Shown: positions 33,051-40,980 of the stretch, piece by piece
Layout: every line of letters starts with the position of its first letter
Position numbering within the stretch: position 1 is the stretch's first letter
From: Bacillota bacterium
GTDB taxonomy: Bacteria; Bacillota; Sulfobacillia; Symbiobacteriales; ZC4RG38
Assembly: GCA_021890795.1 (NCBI GenBank)
Contig: JAKKUO010000001.1
Span: 1 to 64,000 of the forward strand
Length of the DNA stretch: 64,000 nt
Reading direction: 5' to 3'
Program-made: the position numbers and the translations under genes
Notes under the pieces: generated by a model
What the model was told of the DNA's origin: nothing
Database searches by the model: none
What the model saw: the letters and a program-made list of their open reading frames with translations, nothing else

Positions 33051-34634
33051 TCATCGGGGGGCGATGTACAGAGCGAGGCTCCGGTCGATGGCCGGCAGGT
33101 CGATAACCAGCCCCTCCGGGCCGGCCTCCAGGGTCCGTTCCGCCATCCGGACCCCGGCCCAGGTGTCCCAGAACTCGACCGCATACGTGCCGGGGGCGAG
33201 GCCCGCGACCGTCAGCCGGGGGCCCGGGACGCCGGGCGCGCCGCCGCCCGCCGCCGGCCCACCGGCCTCGGCCGGATCCCCCGCCCCGGAGGCGGGCGCC
33301 GGCCGGGTGTCCCGGAGGAGCCAGACCACCGCCCGGCGGTCGTCCCCGGTCCCCATGGCGATGAGCTGCGGGTCGGTCACCGTCAGCTGCTGGTCGATGT
33401 TCCGGTGACCGGTGAAGGCGAGCCAGTCCACCGCAGCGGCAAACCGGGCCATGGCCGCCTGGACCTTCCGGAACTCCGGCGGCAGGGTGTGGGGCTGGGT
33501 GTAGGGCCACCGGAGCCCCTGGCCGGCGCCGCCGCTTGCGAGGTGGGCCCAGCTCATGTTGTGGTAGTACTCCTGGTCAAAGTCCCGCTGGAGCGGCCAG
33601 CGGCTGATGGGGCCGCTCTCGGTGTCCAGGTACGGCCGGGGGTTCTCCCGGGTCTCCGCCAGGGCGTGGCGCACCCCGTGGTTGACCGCGAGGGCAGCAG
33701 AGATGGTGTCCGGGGGGTTGTTGACCGCGGGCTCATAGTAGAGGTGGGTGTTGGCAAAGTCGATGAGCGGGTGCCGGAAGACCAGGTCCGCCAGGAGCCC
33801 CGTAGGCTCGTTCTTGGCGACGGAGATGGTGATCAGGTGGTTCTTCCCCCAGCGCTGCCGCTCGTACTCCCGGACGAAGGCGGCCATTTCCTCGGCCCAC
33901 CGGAGGATCTCCTCCTCGGTGTTGCCCCACCACATCTCCACCTCGTTCATCAGTTCCCAGGCCAGGATGTTGGGGGAGTCGCCCCACCGGTCGATGATAA
34001 AGCGCCAGGTCTCCTTCTGGGCGGCGATCACCTCCGGGTCCCGGAGCCAGTCCCGGGGCTCCTCCAGGGGGCCGCCGTTGGCGGCGTACCAGGGATTCCG
34101 GTCCAGGTTCCGGAACATCCAGAAGGTATCCCAGGGGGTGAAGATGACGTAGATGCCGTAGCGCTCCGCCAGGGCAAAGAAATCGTCCCAGTACTGGACC
34201 GTCTCGGGGACAAAGGTGCCGATGGGGTTCTGGAGGTAGGAGAGATCGAACTGGCAGTACTCGGCCATCACCCGGATGGTATTCACCCCGTGCTCCTGGA
34301 GGGTGCGCAGGTACGCCTCCGTGACCTCGGGGTCGTTCCGGTTGTAGAGTTCCGCCATGTTGGGCCAGGTGATCGCCTCGTTCTGGCCGATGACGATAAA
34401 GGGCCGGCCGTCTTCGAACTGAAAATACCGCCCGTTCGGCGCCACCCGGATGTAGTTCAGCTTTTGCACCCGCCGGTGGTCCGCGAGGCGGCTGAGGTGC
34501 GGCCGGAGGGTGAAGCTTCCCAGGGTGAGGGCGGCCACTAGGAGTACGCCCCCGGCGACCCACAGGGGCCGCTGCGGCCGCCCTCGGGAGACGGCTCCGG
34601 CTGCGGAGGTGGCGGGTTCCGGTGTGAAGTCCAT
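33051..34634 (-). CDS. Membrane-anchored GH5-like glycoside hydrolase
   Basis: A 527-residue clan-A glycosidase. Residues 24-44 form a single transmembrane segment (PLWVAGGVLLVAALTLG) that would anchor the enzyme outside the membrane. The TIM barrel has the acid/base Glu in AWELMNEVEMWW (E231) and the nucleophile in YLDTESGPIS (E339), as in GH5 cellulase/mannanase-type enzymes. A Gly/Ala/Pro-rich linker near residue 445 precedes a small beta domain at the C-terminus. ATG with AAAGGGGG upstream. It is divergent from the ABC importer at 35011, so the products it releases may be what the importer carries. Substrate not determined. Confidence 0.8.
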   Translation of the reverse strand: MDFTPEPATSAAGAVSRGRPQRPLWVAGGVLLVAALTLGSFTLRPHLSRLADHRRVQKLNYIRVAPNGRYFQFEDGRPFIVIGQNEAITWPNMAELYNRNDPEVTEAYLRTLQEHGVNTIRVMAEYCQFDLSYLQNPIGTFVPETVQYWDDFFALAERYGIYVIFTPWDTFWMFRNLDRNPWYAANGGPLEEPRDWLRDPEVIAAQKETWRFIIDRWGDSPNILAWELMNEVEMWWGNTEEEILRWAEEMAAFVREYERQRWGKNHLITISVAKNEPTGLLADLVFRHPLIDFANTHLYYEPAVNNPPDTISAALAVNHGVRHALAETRENPRPYLDTESGPISRWPLQRDFDQEYYHNMSWAHLASGGAGQGLRWPYTQPHTLPPEFRKVQAAMARFAAAVDWLAFTGHRNIDQQLTVTDPQLIAMGTGDDRRAVVWLLRDTRPAPASGAGDPAEAGGPAAGGGAPGVPGPRLTVAGLAPGTYAVEFWDTWAGVRMAERTLEAGPEGLVIDLPAIDRSLALYIAPR

Positions 34635-34659
34635 CCCGACTGCCCCCTTTCCCCCTATT

Positions 34660-34680
34660 ACTTATGCAGTCTAAATAAGT
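34660..34680. promoter_or_regulatory. AT-rich palindrome in the GH5-like promoter region
   Basis: ACTTAT-N9-ATAAGT, a perfect 6-bp inverted repeat in an AT-rich island 26 bp upstream of the GH5-like start at 34634. It is a likely operator or promoter element. The 34635-35010 spacer separates divergent transcripts. Confidence 0.45.
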
Positions 34681-34858
34681 TTTCCTACCGGGGGCCGGCA
34701 GGTCGTCCAGAAAATCTGCGCGCCGCGGGCAGGAATTTGCCCGGCCGGCAGCAAATATGTTGCCTGGAAACCGCCAACAGGAGCCTGGTTTCCGTGAGGG
34801 CGGGGTCGCCCGGAGACTGGTCCCCGGCGCCTTCCGCCCCAGCCGTCCGCGGTCGGCT

Positions 34859-34885
34859 ATTAGTTTTGAAGCCTAAGGAACTAAT
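34859..34885. promoter_or_regulatory. Inverted repeat resembling ROK/XylR operators, upstream of the ABC importer
   Basis: ATTAGTT-N13-AACTAAT, perfect 7-bp arms. Known XylR sites have TTAGTTT...AAACTAA half-sites, so the ROK repressor encoded at 42994 is a candidate binder. It is about 125 bp before the importer start. I could not place a convincing -35/-10 pair. Confidence 0.5.
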
Positions 34886-35010
34886 CCGTGGGATGCAAAG
34901 GAAGGTGGTTGAGCGCCTGGAGTCCGGACCGTCACGACAGCGAGCGACGGCTGCCTGACACAACGCCTGCGAGACCCATAACGCCAGACGGAGGAAGGAG
35001 TGCCACGAAG

Positions 35011-36336
35011 GTGAGCAAGCGCACCCTCTCGCTGCTGATGGCCCTGGCCCTCACCGGCTCCCTGGTGGCCGGTTGCGGCGGGACACAGGGGCAGACCGGC
35101 GGCGACACCGGGTCCAGCCAGGGCGGCTCCGCTTCGGGGTCGGTGATCCAGCTCGAGTTCTGGAACGGCTTCACCGGCCCTGACGGTGAGGGCATGCAGA
35201 AACTGGTGGACCAGTTCAACGCCGAGCACAAGGGCCAGATCCAGGTCAAGATGCAGCGGATCCCCTGGGCCGAGTACTACGACAAGATCGTCACCGCGGT
35301 TGCCTCGGGCAAGGCCCCGGACGTGGGGATCATGCACCTGGACCACGTCAAGCGCTACGCCAAGCGGGGCGTCATTCTCCCGCTGGACGAGGACATCCAG
35401 GCCCTGGGCCTCTCCGCGGAGGACTACTTCCCCGCCGGCTGGGAGGCGGGCCAGCTGGACGGCCACCAGTACTCGATCCCCCTGGACTTCCACCCGCTGG
35501 CCCTCTACTACAACATCGACCTGCTGAAGCAGGCGGGCTACGACCGGCCGCCCGAGACCCCGGAGGAGTTCGTCGAGATGGCCAAGGCGGCCACCGACCC
35601 GAGCAAGGACCAGTGGGGCTTCATGCTCCAGGTCGGCTGGCCTACCCAGATGATCTTCGCGTCGGCCATCCACCAGTTCGGCGGCTCCCTCTACACCCCC
35701 GACGGCCAGCAGGCGGCGTACAACAGCCCGGAGGGCGTGGCGGCCTTCCAGTTCCTCTATGACCTGGTTTACAAGCACAAGGTCTCCCCGCCCAACGTCC
35801 CGGTGGACGGCGGCGTCACCGCGTTCCGGCAGGGTAAGCTCCTCTTCCACATCGACGGCATCTGGATGATGCAGGGCTTCAAGGAGCAGCAGGGCCTGAA
35901 CTTCGGCGTGGCGCCGGTCAGCAGCCTCTTCGGCACGAAGCAGAAGGCGGCCTGGGGCGGCTCGCACCAGTTCGTCCTGTTCAAGAAGAAGGACTGGACG
36001 GCGGAGCGGCGGCAGGCGGCTCTGACCTTCATCGACTGGATCGGCCAGCACTCGGTGGAGTGGGCCAAGTGGGGCCAGATCCCCGCCCGGAACGTCGCCC
36101 GGGAGAGCGAGGAGTTCAAGGCCCTCAAAGAGCAGTCGATCCTCGCCACCCAGTTGGAGCACGCGATCTTCTTTGCGGCTCCGAACAACCCGTGGGCGGC
36201 CCAGGGCACGGACCCGCTGGGCGATGCCATCAGCGCCGTCCTGACCAACAAGATGGGCATCAAGGAGGCCCTGGACCAGGCGGTGGCCCTCGGCAACAAG
36301 AACATGGAGGCCTCCCGCCAGCAAGAGGGCAACTGA
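35011..36336 (+). CDS. ABC sugar importer, substrate-binding lipoprotein
   Basis: A 441-residue solute-binding protein of the family-1 (oligosaccharide) type. Signal peptide with lipobox LVAGCGG (Cys near residue 22) for lipid anchoring, then a Ser/Gly linker and the conserved start IQLEFWNGFTGPDG. It delivers an oligosaccharide to the permeases encoded just downstream. GTG 35011 is the best start because it gives a normal signal peptide and follows GGAGGAAGGAG. The next gene is separated by a perfect hairpin. No ATPase gene is present; the MsmX-like protein at 60372 is the probable energiser. Confidence 0.9.
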   Translation: MSKRTLSLLMALALTGSLVAGCGGTQGQTGGDTGSSQGGSASGSVIQLEFWNGFTGPDGEGMQKLVDQFNAEHKGQIQVKMQRIPWAEYYDKIVTAVASGKAPDVGIMHLDHVKRYAKRGVILPLDEDIQALGLSAEDYFPAGWEAGQLDGHQYSIPLDFHPLALYYNIDLLKQAGYDRPPETPEEFVEMAKAATDPSKDQWGFMLQVGWPTQMIFASAIHQFGGSLYTPDGQQAAYNSPEGVAAFQFLYDLVYKHKVSPPNVPVDGGVTAFRQGKLLFHIDGIWMMQGFKEQQGLNFGVAPVSSLFGTKQKAAWGGSHQFVLFKKKDWTAERRQAALTFIDWIGQHSVEWAKWGQIPARNVARESEEFKALKEQSILATQLEHAIFFAAPNNPWAAQGTDPLGDAISAVLTNKMGIKEALDQAVALGNKNMEASRQQEGN

Positions 36337-36360
36337 CCGCTGGGAAACCAAACGCGGGAC

Positions 36361-36400
36361 GGCGGTGGGAAGAGGGCCGTGGGGCCCTCTTCCCACCGCC
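36361..36400 (+). terminator. Perfect 18-bp hairpin after the binding-protein gene
   Basis: GGCGGTGGGAAGAGGGCC (36361-36378) pairs fully with 36383-36400 around a GTGG loop. No T-run, and the permease gene starts 21 bp later. It most likely protects the 5' transcript segment so that the binding protein is made in excess, or ends part of the transcripts. Confidence 0.7.
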
Positions 36401-36420
36401 CCCACTGGGGGGACTGGCAG

Positions 36421-37359
36421 ATGCACCTCCTGCAGCAGGGTGAGGCCGGGCAGGTGTCCGCCCGGCGGAAAAAGCCCTGGCAGCAGCGCATCGTCCCGTA
36501 CCTGTTCATCGCGCCCCACCTGATTTTCTTCCTCACCTTTGTGGCCGCGCCGGTGGTCTACGGCTTCTGGCTCAGTCTCAACGACTGGGATTTCCTCGGC
36601 GAGCCCCGGTTCGTGGGGCTGCAGAACTACCTGAACCTCTTTGACAAGGAGACGGTCCAGGGCCTCTACTTCTGGAACGCCATGGGCAACACCCTGGAGT
36701 TCGTGCTCTACAGCGTCCCGCCCCTGGTCCTGATCCCCCTGGCGCTGGCCCTGGCCCTCGATTCCCGGCTCCCCGGCCGGGTGGCCTTCCGGACGGTCTT
36801 CTACGCGCCGACGGTCCTCTCGGTGGCGACGGTGGCCATCATCTGGCGCTGGCTCCTGGACACCAACGCGGGCCTGGTGAACTACTACCTGCGAACCTAC
36901 CTGGGGGTGGGGCAGAACATCCCGTGGCTGACAGACCTGCCCTGGGCCTGGATCGCCCTGGTGCTCATGACCGTCTGGTGGACCATGGGCGGCAACCTGA
37001 TCCTCTTCCTGGCCGGCCTCCAGGACATCCCCGAGACCCTCTACGAGGCGGCCCGGATCGACGGCGCGAACGGGTGGCAGCTCTTCCGGCACATCACCCT
37101 GCCGGGGCTGAAGCCCACCCTGCTCTTCGTCACGGTGATGACCACCATCGCCTCCTTCAACCTCTTCGGCCAGCCCTACATGACCACCGGCGGCGGCCCG
37201 AACCGGGCCACCCAGACGGTGATCATGCTGATCCGGGACGAGGCCTTCAAGGCCTACCGGATGGGCAGCGCCTCGGCCATGGCCTGGGTGCTGGGGATTG
37301 TCATGATGGTGGTCAGCATCTTCCAGTTCCGGGCCCTGCGCCAGCACATCGAGTACTGA
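36421..37359 (+). CDS. ABC sugar importer permease 1 (MalF type)
   Basis: A 312-residue membrane subunit with about six helices (YLFIAPHLIFFLTFVAAPVV at the N-terminus). The cytoplasmic ATPase-contact EAA loop reads LYEAARIDGANGWQLFRHITLPGLKPT. ATG 36421 is preceded by GGGGGGACTGG. It pairs with the second permease, whose start is 17 bp after its stop. Confidence 0.9.
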   Translation: MHLLQQGEAGQVSARRKKPWQQRIVPYLFIAPHLIFFLTFVAAPVVYGFWLSLNDWDFLGEPRFVGLQNYLNLFDKETVQGLYFWNAMGNTLEFVLYSVPPLVLIPLALALALDSRLPGRVAFRTVFYAPTVLSVATVAIIWRWLLDTNAGLVNYYLRTYLGVGQNIPWLTDLPWAWIALVLMTVWWTMGGNLILFLAGLQDIPETLYEAARIDGANGWQLFRHITLPGLKPTLLFVTVMTTIASFNLFGQPYMTTGGGPNRATQTVIMLIRDEAFKAYRMGSASAMAWVLGIVMMVVSIFQFRALRQHIEY

Positions 37360-37376
37360 CCCGGGGGGTGCCCGCG

Positions 37377-38237
37377 GTGTCTGACCGGAAATGGCTGCGC
37401 CGCCTCAGAAGAGACTGGCCCGTGTGGGTCCTGTTCCTCTTCATGCTGGCCCTGGCTCTTGTGTGGGCCGCCCCAATCCTGTACATGATCTCGACCTCTC
37501 TCAAGCCGGAGTCCCAGACCATCACCTGGCCCATCCGGTGGATCCCGGCTGAACCCACCCTGGAGAACTACCAGACCATCATGGCGGCCACCAGCGACCA
37601 GAGCCCGCTCCTCCGGTGGATGTGGAACAGCTTCTTCACCGCCAGCATCCACACGGCCCTGGTGCTCCTGGTCAGTTCCATGGCCGCGTACGCCTACGCC
37701 CGGATGGAGTTCCGGGGCCGGGACGTGCTCTTCGCCATCCTCATGGGCACCCTGATGGTGCCGTCGGTGATGAACTTTGTGCCCAATTACCTGATCGTGG
37801 ACCGGCTGGGGTGGCTGGACAGCTATGCGGCGCTCATCTTCCCCGGCCTCGGCGGCGTCTTCGGCGTCTTCCTGCTCCGGCAGTTCTTCCTGGGGATCCC
37901 CCGGGACCTGGAGGACGCCGCCCGGATCGATGGCGCCGGGCCGTTCCGGATCTACTGGACCATCGTCCTGCCCCTCGCGAAGCCCGCCCTGGTCACCCTG
38001 GCCATCTTCACCTTCATGGGCCACTGGAACGACTTCCTGTGGCCGCTCATCGTGATGAACGACCCGAACATGCTCACCCTGCCGCCAGGCCTCGCCATGT
38101 TCCAGGGCAAGTACGTCACCTTCTACGGCAAGCTGATGGCCGGCGCGGTCATCTCCGCCCTGCCGGTGCTGATCGCCTTCCTCTTTGCCCAGCGGTACTT
38201 CATCAAGGGTATCACCCTTACGGGCATGAAGGGGTAG
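37377..38237 (+). CDS. ABC sugar importer permease 2 (MalG type)
   Basis: A 286-residue membrane subunit. It has the MalG-like N-terminus WAAPILYMISTSLKPESQ and the EAA loop DLEDAARIDGAGPFRIYWTIVLPLAKP. The C-terminus RYFIKGITLTGMKG is typical of these permeases. GTG 37377 is preferred over GTG 37368 because GGGGGG sits eight bases upstream. Last gene of the importer operon, which ends in a strong terminator. Confidence 0.9.
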   Translation: MSDRKWLRRLRRDWPVWVLFLFMLALALVWAAPILYMISTSLKPESQTITWPIRWIPAEPTLENYQTIMAATSDQSPLLRWMWNSFFTASIHTALVLLVSSMAAYAYARMEFRGRDVLFAILMGTLMVPSVMNFVPNYLIVDRLGWLDSYAALIFPGLGGVFGVFLLRQFFLGIPRDLEDAARIDGAGPFRIYWTIVLPLAKPALVTLAIFTFMGHWNDFLWPLIVMNDPNMLTLPPGLAMFQGKYVTFYGKLMAGAVISALPVLIAFLFAQRYFIKGITLTGMKG

Positions 38238-38272
38238 GCCAGACCGGCGGCCGATGTGCCACCGAAAGCGAG

Positions 38273-38310
38273 ACGCCCCCGACCGGAGCGGTCGGGGGCG
38301 TGTTGTACTT
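38273..38310 (+). terminator. Intrinsic terminator of the ABC importer operon
   Basis: ACGCCCCCGACC (38273-38284), loop GGAGC, GGTCGGGGGCGT (38290-38301), then GTTGTACTT. Perfect 12-bp stem. Convergent with the GH1-like gene, so it may act in both directions. Confidence 0.8.
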
Positions 38311-38368
38311 GGGGGGAGGGCGGCGGCCGGGGGTGTGCCCTGGGCTGGGCGGGAGCGACGGCTGGCGG

Positions 38369-39661
38369 CTAGCCGCCGATCCGCCCCACCCGGGCGGGGG
38401 TCTCCGCCACCATCTGCCGGAACCGCTCGGCCACGGGCAGGGGGCGCCGGCGCAGGGTGCCATCGGGGTCGGGAACCAGGGCGTAGAGCCCCATGGGCTC
38501 CAGGTAGTGGGCCACGGGTTCGGTGCCCTCCCGGTAGTCCCAGTTGACCAGGTCGTACAGGGGCCACCAGGTGTAGCCGATGACCGGGATCCCCTCGGCC
38601 CGCAGCTCCCGCACCGCGGCCACGGACTCTTCCAGGTAGGTGAGGCGGTCGTGGCTCTTCTGGTTGGTGCTGGTCTCGGTGATGAAGATCGGCCGCCGGT
38701 GCCGGGCGTACCAGTCCCGGGCCAGGTCCTTCAGCCGCCCGGGTTGGACCACATTCCGCCGGCGGACCGTCCCGTCCGGGCCGGTGTAGAGTTCGGTGAC
38801 GGACATCTCCGGGTAGAAGTTCAGCCCCACCACGTCGATGGGGATGGCGTTGTCCCAGAACCAAGCCTCGTCCGCGGGGGTCAGGCCGTTTGCCCGGAGG
38901 TAGTCGTAGAGGAAGTGGCCCGGCACCACCCGCCCCTGGACCAGCTCGAAGAGGGTCTGGTGCCGGTCCATGATGAACCGGCACTGGGCCGCCAGTTCCG
39001 GCTCCCGGCTGAAGTGGTAGGTGCTGGCCTCCACGTGGACGAAGACGGCCTCGGGGTGGACGGCCCGGATGGCCTGGACCGTCCGGATCACCCCCCGGGC
39101 GCACTGGAGGGCGATGGCCACAAAGCCGGAATGGCCCTGGAGGTAGGGGGGCCACCGGCGGATCTCTCCGCAGAAGAGGGCGGTCACCAGGGGCTCGTTG
39201 AGGGGGGTGAAGTACCGGACCCCCAGGGGCCGGTACCGCTCTGCCACCGCCTGGGCGTAGGCGGCGACGTACTCGGGGTAGCGGGGGTGGAGGAAGGCGT
39301 TCTCCAGCCAGAGGGGCGTGCCGTAGTGGACCAGGTCGATGATCGGCTCGATCTTCTTCTCCCGGACCATGTACTCGAGGACCTGGTCCGTCCAGGACCA
39401 GTCGAAGACCCCGGGGGCGGGGTTGACCTTGTACCAGGGGATGCCGTAGCGCATCATGGTGACGCCGGTCTCGGCGGCAAGGTCCAGGTCTTCCCGCCAG
39501 AACCGGTAGTGCTGCTGAAGCTCGTACAGGTCAAGCCGCCGGCGCCCGGGCCAGGTCTCGGCCACGAAGGTGTCCTCGATGCCGGTGGCCCACCGGAAGT
39601 CCTCGGGCTCAGGGCCCAGTTCCAGCAGGGACTTGCGGGGGAAGGGGCTCTGGGTCGACAC
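38369..39661 (-). CDS. GH1-like beta-glycosidase
   Basis: A 430-residue TIM-barrel glycosidase. The acid/base is E156 in FTPLNEPLVTA and the nucleophile is E329 in IFITETSTNQ; this NEP and TE pair is that of GH1. The sequence is divergent from classical GH1 (compare the gene at 48791), so the specificity may differ. No signal peptide, so it is cytoplasmic. GTG 39661 has AAAGGAGG upstream; the frame is open further upstream but without support. It is the last gene of a minus-strand group with the M24-like and GH43 genes. Confidence 0.83.
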   Translation of the reverse strand: MSTQSPFPRKSLLELGPEPEDFRWATGIEDTFVAETWPGRRRLDLYELQQHYRFWREDLDLAAETGVTMMRYGIPWYKVNPAPGVFDWSWTDQVLEYMVREKKIEPIIDLVHYGTPLWLENAFLHPRYPEYVAAYAQAVAERYRPLGVRYFTPLNEPLVTALFCGEIRRWPPYLQGHSGFVAIALQCARGVIRTVQAIRAVHPEAVFVHVEASTYHFSREPELAAQCRFIMDRHQTLFELVQGRVVPGHFLYDYLRANGLTPADEAWFWDNAIPIDVVGLNFYPEMSVTELYTGPDGTVRRRNVVQPGRLKDLARDWYARHRRPIFITETSTNQKSHDRLTYLEESVAAVRELRAEGIPVIGYTWWPLYDLVNWDYREGTEPVAHYLEPMGLYALVPDPDGTLRRRPLPVAERFRQMVAETPARVGRIGG

Positions 39662-39725
39662 GGGGGTTCCTCCTTTTGCAGTCAGCCCTTGGCGCAGTTG
39701 GCATGGCGCAGCCAAGCGGAATTCC

Positions 39726-40826
39726 TCACCGGACCAGGATGGCCGGCCGGCCGTCCACCAGCGGCCAGTCCGGCACCGCGGTCAGCACCTCGGCGCCCGC
39801 CCCGGTGACCAGGATGGTGTCCTCGCTCTTCACCCCGGTGATGGACGGATTCCAGGCGAAGGCCTGGTTTTCCTCGACCACCTCGGTGCTCGCTGCGGTG
39901 GCCAGGTACTCCCGGGGGGCGTAGCCGATGGCTCCGCCCTGGTGGTGGAGCCGCCACTCCTCGGGATACCCCGCCGCGGCGTAGGCCCGGAGCCCCGCCG
40001 CAAAGACTTCTTTCACGGGGGTCCCCGGCCGGGTGGCCTCGATGAAGGCCCGGTCCACCGCCGCCACCGCGGCCTGCTTCCGCTCCAGTTCCAGCGGCAG
40101 CGGGCCAAAGTGGACCAGCCGGGTCGCCGCCGCGTGGAGCCCCCACTTCTCCGCGACGAGCACCACCATCAGATAGCGCTCCACCGGCCGGGGGGTGGGG
40201 AGGGGGTGGCGGTAGCGCCTGATTCGGTCGTCCCCGGCCACCAGCACCACCGCGGGGGTGATGCCGTCCGCGGCCAGGGCGGCGTGGACTCGGGCCGCCG
40301 CGGCGAGCTCCGACTCGCCGGGCTGGTGGGCCCGGCAGGCCTGGGCCACCGCGGCCCCGGTCCGGGCCCCGAGCCACCGCAGCCTCTCGACTTCCCCGGG
40401 GGTGAGCCGGTAGCGCAGCCGCCCAAGGTCCCGCGCCGGCGGCAGCCAGGGCCACCAGGGCACGTCCGCGGCGGCCCGCCGGCCCTTGAGGATCGACCGG
40501 AGGAGGGGCTCGGGGTCCTGGTCCCAGGGGTGGGCCGCGATCTCCCAGCCCAGGCTCCCGAGCTCCTCTTCCTCCAGCCGCCGGGCTTCGGGAACCCCGG
40601 TGACCGCGATCTTCCGCCCCTCGACAGTGTAAATGAGGGCCGCGGCGCCGCCCTCCTGGGTGGTGACCACCCGGGTCCGGGCCCCGGCGGTGAGCCAGGC
40701 GATGTTCGCCTCCCGGGCGAGCACCACCGCATCCAGCCCGTGCTGCCGGAGGTAGTTCCGGAGCCGGGCCTCTTTCTCCTCCCGCTCGGCGGCCAGCAGC
40801 GCAGCGTCCGGCGAGAAGTCGCCCAT
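39726..40826 (-). CDS. M24-family (Xaa-Pro peptidase/creatinase fold) protein lacking most metal ligands
   Basis: A 366-residue protein with a creatinase-like N-terminal domain (LRNYLRQHGLDAVVLAREAN, ALIYTVEGRKIAV) and a C-terminal pita-bread domain. In M24 peptidases the metal ligands are Asp, Asp, His, Glu, Glu. Here both Asp positions are lost (VVLVAEKWGLHAAATRLV), the His motif reads HHQGGAIGY, and the first Glu is Asn (FAWNPSITG); only SEDTILV keeps its Glu. So it is probably not a metallopeptidase. It could be a metal-independent hydrolase like creatinase, or a binding protein. ATG 40826 follows AAGGAGG and is the last of a series of possible starts in the repeat array. It sits within a glycan-use operon, which is odd. 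Confidence 0.75.
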   Translation of the reverse strand: MGDFSPDAALLAAEREEKEARLRNYLRQHGLDAVVLAREANIAWLTAGARTRVVTTQEGGAAALIYTVEGRKIAVTGVPEARRLEEEELGSLGWEIAAHPWDQDPEPLLRSILKGRRAAADVPWWPWLPPARDLGRLRYRLTPGEVERLRWLGARTGAAVAQACRAHQPGESELAAAARVHAALAADGITPAVVLVAGDDRIRRYRHPLPTPRPVERYLMVVLVAEKWGLHAAATRLVHFGPLPLELERKQAAVAAVDRAFIEATRPGTPVKEVFAAGLRAYAAAGYPEEWRLHHQGGAIGYAPREYLATAASTEVVEENQAFAWNPSITGVKSEDTILVTGAGAEVLTAVPDWPLVDGRPAILVR

Positions 40827-40980
40827 GACGCTCCTCCTTCCATACCGGTCTCCGTGCATGTCGGCCTCCTTCCGCAGGCCTCTTTTCACGCCGGTTCCTT
40901 CCACGCAGGTCTCCTTTCACGCCGGTCTCCGTCCACGCCGGTCTCGTTTCACGCCGGTTCCTTCCACGTCGTTGCCGTCA
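40824..40980 (-). repeat. ~16-bp tandem array of ribosome-binding-site plus start-codon units
   Basis: On the minus strand start codons occur at 40967, 40952, 40936, 40920, 40904, 40889, 40859, 40843 and 40826 (GTG six times, then ATG three times), spaced 15, 16, 16, 16, 15, 30, 16 and 17 bases. Between them are purine-rich segments such as GTGAAAGGAGACCTGC and GTGGACGGAGACCGGC. The array begins at the stop codon of the GH43 gene (40980-40978) and ends at the true start of the M24-like gene. Confidence 0.85.

Noticed and set aside
33051-34634. Secreted enzyme released by signal peptidase
   Set aside because: The hydrophobic segment begins about 23 residues in and no clear cleavage site follows. 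A membrane anchor is more likely.
40824-40980. Short regularly spaced repeats that could be taken for a CRISPR array
   Set aside because: The unit is only 15-17 bp, there are no unique spacers between units, and no cas genes are near.
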